The translations under genes and the position numbers were made by a program. From an uncultured Roseburia sp. (GTDB taxonomy: Bacteria > Bacillota > Clostridia > Lachnospirales > Lachnospiraceae), in NCBI GenBank assembly GCA_930989305.1, contig CAKNLF010000010.1, forward strand, positions 1-37,780: a stretch of 37,780 nt of DNA. The letters run 5' to 3'. Positions 33,598 through 37,780 of the stretch are shown piece by piece (within the stretch, counting starts at the first letter, position 1; every line of letters begins with the position of its first letter). The notes under the pieces are model-generated. The model worked only from the letters and a program-made list of their open reading frames with translations, was not told the origin of the DNA and searched no databases.

Positions 33598-34499
33598 TGA
33601 ATACAAAAGTAACGATCGCGGGAGTGACATTTCAGAATCCTGTTATGACAGCTTCGGGAACATTCGGCTCCGGAGAAGAGTATTCGGAATTTGTGGACCT
33701 GAATCGCCTGGGCGCTGTTGTGACCAAAGGGGTGGCCAATGTGCCCTGGCCGGGAAATCCCACACCCCGTATCGCGGAAGTTTACGGCGGCATGCTGAAC
33801 GCCATTGGTCTGCAGAATCCGGGAATTGATGTGTTTATATCCAGGGACATTCCATTCCTGAAAAAATATGATACAAAGATCATTGTGAATGTATGCGGCA
33901 GATCCACAGAGGATTACTGCGAGGTAGTGGAACGGTTGGCCGATCAGCCGGTGGATATGCTGGAGATTAATATTTCCTGCCCAAACGTAAAAGAGGGCGG
34001 CATTGCTTTCGGACAGGATCCAAAGGCAGTGGAAGCCATCACAAAGGAAGTGAAAAAGCACGCGGCTCAGCCGGTGATCATGAAACTGAGTCCTAATGTT
34101 ACAGATATTACAGAAATGGCAAAAGCGGCTCAGGCCGGAGGCGCCGATGCCCTGTCTCTGATCAACACCCTTACGGGCATGAAAATCGATGTGCAGAAGC
34201 GGACTTTTGCAATTGCCAACAAAACCGGAGGACTTTCCGGACCGGCAGTACATCCTATCGCGGTAAGAATGGTTTACCAGACAGCCCAGGCTGTGGACAT
34301 TCCCATCATCGGAATGGGCGGTATTACAAACGCGGAGGACGCTTTGGAATTCATTCTGGCAGGAGCCACTGCTGTCAGCGTAGGTACGGCCAACTTCGCA
34401 AATCCCTACGCCACCGTGGATGTGGTAGAAGGAATCGAGTCCTACATGCGCATGCATCAGATAGAAGATATCAACGAACTGATCGGCGCGGTGCGTTAG
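33597..34499 (+). CDS. pyrD: Dihydroorotate dehydrogenase B, catalytic subunit
   Basis: This FMN flavoprotein oxidises dihydroorotate to orotate. It has 300 residues, normal for class 1B. The active-site loop is NISCPNVKEGG, whose Cys is the class 1 base. The N-terminus has NPVMTASGTFGSGEEY and the phosphate-binding end has GMGGITNAEDALEFILAGA. The start overlaps the pyrK stop by one base. It is the last visible pyr gene; pyrE, pyrB and carA/B are not in view. The LysR-type gene starts 19 bases later. Confidence 0.97.
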   Translation: MNTKVTIAGVTFQNPVMTASGTFGSGEEYSEFVDLNRLGAVVTKGVANVPWPGNPTPRIAEVYGGMLNAIGLQNPGIDVFISRDIPFLKKYDTKIIVNVCGRSTEDYCEVVERLADQPVDMLEINISCPNVKEGGIAFGQDPKAVEAITKEVKKHAAQPVIMKLSPNVTDITEMAKAAQAGGADALSLINTLTGMKIDVQKRTFAIANKTGGLSGPAVHPIAVRMVYQTAQAVDIPIIGMGGITNAEDALEFILAGATAVSVGTANFANPYATVDVVEGIESYMRMHQIEDINELIGAVR

Positions 34500-34518
34500 G
34501 CGCCAGCAAGGAGCAAAG

Positions 34519-35433
34519 ATGACGATCAATCGAATGAACTGTTTTTTGGAAGCTGCCAAAGCGGGAAACATTTCCAGAGCGGCAGAGAATCTGTTTATCA
34601 GCCAGCAGGCATTGAGCTATCAGCTGAATGCTCTGGAAAAGGAGCTGGGGTTTCGGGTTTTTATCCGTCGCCAAAAGGGGGTTTCCCTGACTGGGGAAGG
34701 TTAGCTTCTGTTTGAAGACTGGCTTGATGCAATGGAAAAGATCCGTATATCTGTTGATAAAGCGAGAGATATGCACAAAGGCAGAAAGAAACAGATCAGG
34801 ATCGGTATGGAGGATGTGGGAAACTGCAGCGAAGATATTATGAACGGAATCTTTGCTTATCGGGAAAAATATAAAGATCTGGATGTAGAGGTGGAAATGA
34901 TGTCTCCCCGGAGTATGCTGGTGCAGCTGGACTCCGGCAATCTGGATCTGGGAATTTTGTACGGCAGCGAATTTGATATGCGCAATTCCCTGAGATGTCT
35001 TCCACTTCATGACAGACATGTAAAGATTTGTATGTTTATGGCAAAGAATCATCCACTTGCCGGAAAAAAGGACCTGACGATTGGAGATCTTTCAGAGGAA
35101 ACGATCGGCATTCTCAGTCCGGATGTTTCTTTTGATTTCAGACGGCAGGTATGCGGTTTTTTTGAAGCTTCAGGAGCTGCTGTCCCAAAGAAATTCAAAG
35201 AGTTTTCGTCCAGAAGAGATCTTGAAATTGCCCTGATTTCAGGAGGCTGTGTGACAATTGTGTATGAGACAATGTTTATTGATGAAAAACATAAATTGTT
35301 TTCCAAGGAAGTCCAGGGAAAGTTCAGTTCATCCAGGATTGAAGTTTTCTGGAAAAAAGAAGATATGGATACAAAAGCCAGGTCGCTGGCGGATCTTTTA
35401 AAAGAGCGTTTAAAAAAATTTGATCAGGTATAG
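34519..35433 (+). pseudogene. LysR-family transcriptional regulator interrupted by an in-frame TAG
   Basis: A full-length LysR-type regulator (about 304 codons) is read in one frame except for a single amber TAG at 34702-34704, codon 62. Before it lies an intact winged helix (MNCFLEAAKAGNISRAAENL, then FISQQALSYQLNALEKELGF). The stop falls at TGEG-stop-LLFEDW, where relatives usually have a coding residue in LTxxGExLL. After it, the linker and substrate-binding domain continue without frameshift (from about 34705). One base change from CAG, AAG or GAG would explain it. It is probably a recent nonsense mutation, though a sequencing error, suppression or reinitiation at ATG 34732 is possible. 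The intact version would probably control the MFS and hydrolase genes next door. Confidence 0.85.
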
Positions 35434-35448
35434 CGAACGGATAACCGA

Positions 35449-35508
35449 AACAAAGAAACAGGAGAATACCACAAGTAAATCCTTGTGGTATTCTCCTGTT
35501 TCTTTGTT
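35449..35508 (+). repeat. Perfect 27-bp inverted repeat (likely terminator)
   Basis: Arms at 35449-35475 and 35482-35508 are exact complements over 27 bases, with a 6-base loop TAAATC. It lies 16 bases after the LysR frame ends. The right arm is T-rich, but no long T-run follows. It should block or end transcription from the pyr/LysR side before the MFS gene. Confidence 0.8.
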
Positions 35509-35536
35509 GGATTTTCTCACATCCCAATCATACAAT
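35507..35536 (+). promoter_or_regulatory. Weak candidate promoter of the MFS gene
   Basis: TTGGAT (35507-35512), an 18-base spacer and TACAAT (35531-35536) form a candidate whose -35 overlaps the end of the hairpin. The match to consensus is poor at -35, as expected if an activator such as the LysR protein is needed. Confidence 0.35.
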
Positions 35537-35580
35537 AATATTGCAGGAGGTAAAAAATAAATGAAATTGGAGGGATGATT

Positions 35581-36858
35581 ATGGAGAATAATCGAACATT
35601 ATCACGAAGTCTTACAGACAGTCGTTTTGGAAGCTGGGGCTGGAGCATGATCATTTATGCGAGCATTATGTATTTCTTTTTTGCGGCCCTGTCTACAGAT
35701 GGGCAGAACCTGTTCCCAACGGCATTTTCAGAAATTTACGGGTTTGATCCTAATACCCTGCTGGCATACGCCACGCCTGCCAGCATTGTAGGTATTATAG
35801 GCGGTTTTGTATTTGCCAGACTGCTTATTAAATACAGTACCAAAAAGATCAGTATTATTTCTCTGATTATTACGGGAATTGCGTTCTGCGTATGGGGATT
35901 GTGCGCGAATATAGTACTTTATGTACTGCTTTTAATGGTTGTTTGTTTTTTTGCTTCCGGATTCAGCTTTGTAGCCCCAACTCTTATGGCGGACTGGTTC
36001 CCACGCAAGAAAGGCGTAGCTCTCGGTTGGGCGACCATCGGGGCGCCTCTCAGCAGTGCCTTTTTTGTTTCCGGTTTTTCTATCCTGCTGACTAAAGCCG
36101 GATTTAAGACAGCTTTTGTGATTTTCGGGATTGCGGTTATTATTGTGGGCATACTTTCAATTTTCTGGGTAAAGGATACCCCGCAGGAAGTGGGACGGTA
36201 TCCGGATAATATGGATCCTGAATTCGCAAAAACACTTGCGTACAGACCGGAACAGGCAGCTATTGACGAAGCTTCTGATATTACCATAGGGCAGGTCCTG
36301 AAAACATCCAATACATGGTTGATCGGAATCGGATATGGTCTGCTGTGGATGGTTACTGTGGGCGTAGTCAGTCAGTTTATCCCCAGAATGATGTCAGTTG
36401 GATATGAGCAGTCACAGGCATTGATGTTTCTTACTATTTCATCTATCATTGCTGTTCCGGGTTCTTATTTCTGGGGATGGCTGGACAGCAAAATTGGAAC
36501 CAAAATGGCCTCTGTGGTCTATTCTGTGTCCTATGTAGTTGCCCTGCTTATTTTGATCTTCTCTGTAAATGAGGCTATCATCTGGATTGGATGTATTTTT
36601 ATCGGCCTTGGACTAGGAGGAATCCTGAATCTGATTCCATCCATGGTAATATCTGTATTCGGAAGAGCCGGATTTAAGCAGGCAAACAGTATTGTGACAA
36701 CGATAGCATCTTTGATCCGGGTACTGGCATTTGCGATCATGGCAGCGCTCCTGACAGTTTCGGGGGGAAATTATACACTGCCTTATACGGTGTTTATAGT
36801 TGCGGATATTTTGGGCGCAGTGGTGCTGCTGCTGATCAGACAGAAAAAAATGAAATGA
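35581..36858 (+). CDS. MFS transporter (OFA-like)
   Basis: This 12-helix major facilitator of 425 residues probably moves a small organic acid or aromatic compound across the membrane. Paired six-helix halves are visible, with a charged central loop (about residues 200-235). The motif-A-like loops are ARLLIKYSTKK and WGWLDSKIGTK, and WFPRKKGVALGW follows helix 4. The pattern WFPxxxGxAxG is shared with the oxalate/formate antiporter group. I chose ATG at 35581 because GGAGGG is 6 bases upstream; the in-frame ATG at 35575 touches that site. A five-codon frame (35561-35578) with its own AGGAGG precedes it. Substrate is inferred from the hydrolase gene 30 bases downstream. Confidence 0.88.
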   Translation: MENNRTLSRSLTDSRFGSWGWSMIIYASIMYFFFAALSTDGQNLFPTAFSEIYGFDPNTLLAYATPASIVGIIGGFVFARLLIKYSTKKISIISLIITGIAFCVWGLCANIVLYVLLLMVVCFFASGFSFVAPTLMADWFPRKKGVALGWATIGAPLSSAFFVSGFSILLTKAGFKTAFVIFGIAVIIVGILSIFWVKDTPQEVGRYPDNMDPEFAKTLAYRPEQAAIDEASDITIGQVLKTSNTWLIGIGYGLLWMVTVGVVSQFIPRMMSVGYEQSQALMFLTISSIIAVPGSYFWGWLDSKIGTKMASVVYSVSYVVALLILIFSVNEAIIWIGCIFIGLGLGGILNLIPSMVISVFGRAGFKQANSIVTTIASLIRVLAFAIMAALLTVSGGNYTLPYTVFIVADILGAVVLLLIRQKKMK

Positions 36859-36888
36859 ATTTTTTAAATACAGGAGGGATAGATTATC

Positions 36889-37623
36889 ATGAAAAAAGTA
36901 ATGTTTAATGGAGGACAGCGTCATACATATCAGGAAGGGGAAGTGATTGAGCGATATGAAAGAGTGCCCTTTGATGTGGCGGAAGTAATTACAACGGAAC
37001 CTCTTCTGGAATTTCATCCGAAATTTGCGGATCCGTCTAAAGTGATTTTCAGAGATGTAACAGAATTTATTCCCAGAGTAAATTCCAAAATGGTAGACTG
37101 GTGGTGGGGAAATATGGAAAAAGGCTACCATATATGGGCACCGGGGGAACATTATGGATTTGATTGGATTGTGCCTCCTTGCGAGGTTGGATATGAGGGT
37201 TCTGTAGAGGCATCTTATGAGTTTGATCCAAACCACCCTCTGACCATTACAAGGCTGAGTATTACAAAATATCCATTTACAGAATGCTATGAGCATTGTT
37301 GGATGAGCGGAGCAAAGTTTGGAGAAGCGGATTCATTACTGATCCATATGTATCAGGATGTTGAAGGGGGGATTTACTGGCGTACTGTTGTAGTCACAAC
37401 CCATGAAGGAGCAGATTTTTTGAAGGCACATGCAGAAGATATGCCGCTGGAATCCCATATGGTATATGAATCAGGAAGATTAAAGGATTTTTTGCCACCC
37501 CTTTATGAGTTGTGGAAAGATCTTCCGGATCCATGGGAAAATGTCCATTATGATTTGACAACAGAAAGACAGCCGGATGGAACTTGGAAGCATAAATATG
37601 ATAACAAACCTCACAGCCATTGA
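36889..37623 (+). CDS. DAPG hydrolase (PhlG) / phloretin hydrolase-like C-C bond hydrolase
   Basis: This 244-residue soluble protein resembles the PhlG family of zinc C-C hydrolases that cleave acyl-phloroglucinols. The family includes 2,4-diacetylphloroglucinol hydrolase and the phloretin hydrolase of Eubacterium ramulus. Supporting features are the WWW...YHIWAPGEHYGFDW block (71-93; His88 a likely metal ligand), Glu residues near 107-111, and LIHMYQ with His153. The assignment comes from remembered family pattern, not a search. The C-terminus from about 200 is probably flexible and ends in His-rich residues. The start follows GGAGGG. It is the second gene of a pair with the MFS transporter, ending at a terminator hairpin. 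The real substrate is unknown. Confidence 0.65.
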   Translation: MKKVMFNGGQRHTYQEGEVIERYERVPFDVAEVITTEPLLEFHPKFADPSKVIFRDVTEFIPRVNSKMVDWWWGNMEKGYHIWAPGEHYGFDWIVPPCEVGYEGSVEASYEFDPNHPLTITRLSITKYPFTECYEHCWMSGAKFGEADSLLIHMYQDVEGGIYWRTVVVTTHEGADFLKAHAEDMPLESHMVYESGRLKDFLPPLYELWKDLPDPWENVHYDLTTERQPDGTWKHKYDNKPHSH

Positions 37624-37646
37624 TAAAAAGAATATTATAAAAAGGG

Positions 37647-37680
37647 CGGAGCTGGCGCATGATTTGCGTCGGCTCCGTTT
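37647..37680 (+). terminator. Terminator hairpin after the PhlG-like gene
   Basis: A 12-bp stem (37647-37658 with 37666-37677, two G-T pairs) is followed by only three T. It lies 23 bases after the stop codon. The remaining bases to 37780 hold nothing I can support. Confidence 0.65.
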
Positions 37681-37780
37681 CCGGTTCTGCAAAAATGATT
37701 CTCATATGTGTACGGGATATATCAGGAAAATACGGTTGAAAGAAGAAAAAAGTCTGAACTAACCGTAGTGCCCCCGAAGA

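Noticed and set aside
34702-34704. Pyrrolysine codon
   Set aside because: No Pyl machinery is visible and a LysR regulator is not a known Pyl protein; a nonsense mutation is simpler.
34732-35433. Separate 233-residue gene for the C-terminal half of the LysR protein
   Set aside because: The ATG has no good ribosome binding site and lies in the linker helix of a LysR protein. It is better seen as the second part of an interrupted gene.
35561-35578. Five-codon upstream frame (MKLEG) before the MFS gene as a regulatory peptide
   Set aside because: It has a good ribosome binding site and overlaps the first in-frame ATG, but it is too short to separate from chance. It is kept only as a note in the MFS entry.
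37577-37762. 61-residue frame at the right end
   Set aside because: It begins inside the hydrolase gene in another frame, crosses the terminator hairpin and has no ribosome binding site.
1-37780. CRISPR arrays, tRNA or rRNA genes, insertion sequences, prophage genes
   Set aside because: No regularly spaced repeats, cloverleaf-like segments with CCA-type ends, rRNA signatures, transposase or integrase motifs were seen on either strand by reading.

Overview
The window looks like a chromosomal segment of a gut-type Clostridia member (Bacillota), most likely Lachnospiraceae. The evidence is the strong AGGAGG ribosome binding sites, consensus sigma-A promoters, a T-box leader, a NiaR repressor, a Gram-positive PHP-containing DnaE next to pfkA, a Clostridia-type PyrK/PyrD pair, anaerobic class III ribonucleotide reductase, and a surface protein with a wall-sorting-like tail. 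The genus cannot be fixed from sequence alone. No rRNA, tRNA, CRISPR array, insertion sequence or prophage gene was seen.

Layout, left to right. (1) 1-6150, minus strand: an almost complete molybdenum hydroxylase large subunit running off the left edge, a Na/phosphate symporter with a PhoU-like tail behind a Pho-box-like repeat array, and nicotinate phosphoribosyltransferase. (2) 6391-8768, plus strand: a small DUF4190-like membrane protein, then a secreted protein with two NEAT-like domains around an FMN-binding domain. Between that protein's promoter and its gene lies a 36-bp perfect palindrome. (3) 8816-14894: an isoleucine T-box leader controlling ileS, with glgP overlapping ileS by 4 bases. 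(4) 14989-15882, minus: a CPBP intramembrane protease. (5) 16131-22307, plus: dnaE, pfkA, a TrmH-family RNA methyltransferase, a small conserved protein and the NAD-biosynthesis repressor niaR. (6) 22400-24160: a RelQ-type alarmone synthetase overlapping an MBL-fold hydrolase gene, then a 49-residue membrane protein too short for most gene callers. (7) 24252-25502, minus: a Thermotoga/archaeal-like S-adenosylhomocysteine hydrolase. (8) 25767-34499, plus: TPR lipoprotein, hflX, nrdD with a fused C-terminal redoxin, and pyrC-pyrF-pyrK-pyrD, with no clear terminator between them. (9) 34519-37623: a LysR regulator broken by one amber codon, a 27-bp perfect hairpin, an MFS transporter and a PhlG/phloretin-hydrolase-like C-C hydrolase. 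This looks like a small accessory locus for an aromatic (polyphenol-type) compound.

Most of the window is housekeeping metabolism: purines, NAD, pyrimidines, dNTPs, glycolysis, glycogen and translation. The parts most worth following are the NEAT-FMN-NEAT protein with its palindrome, the MFS plus PhlG-like locus with its interrupted regulator, the NrdD-redoxin fusion, the two phosphate-box-like arrays, and the ileS-glgP coupling under a T-box.
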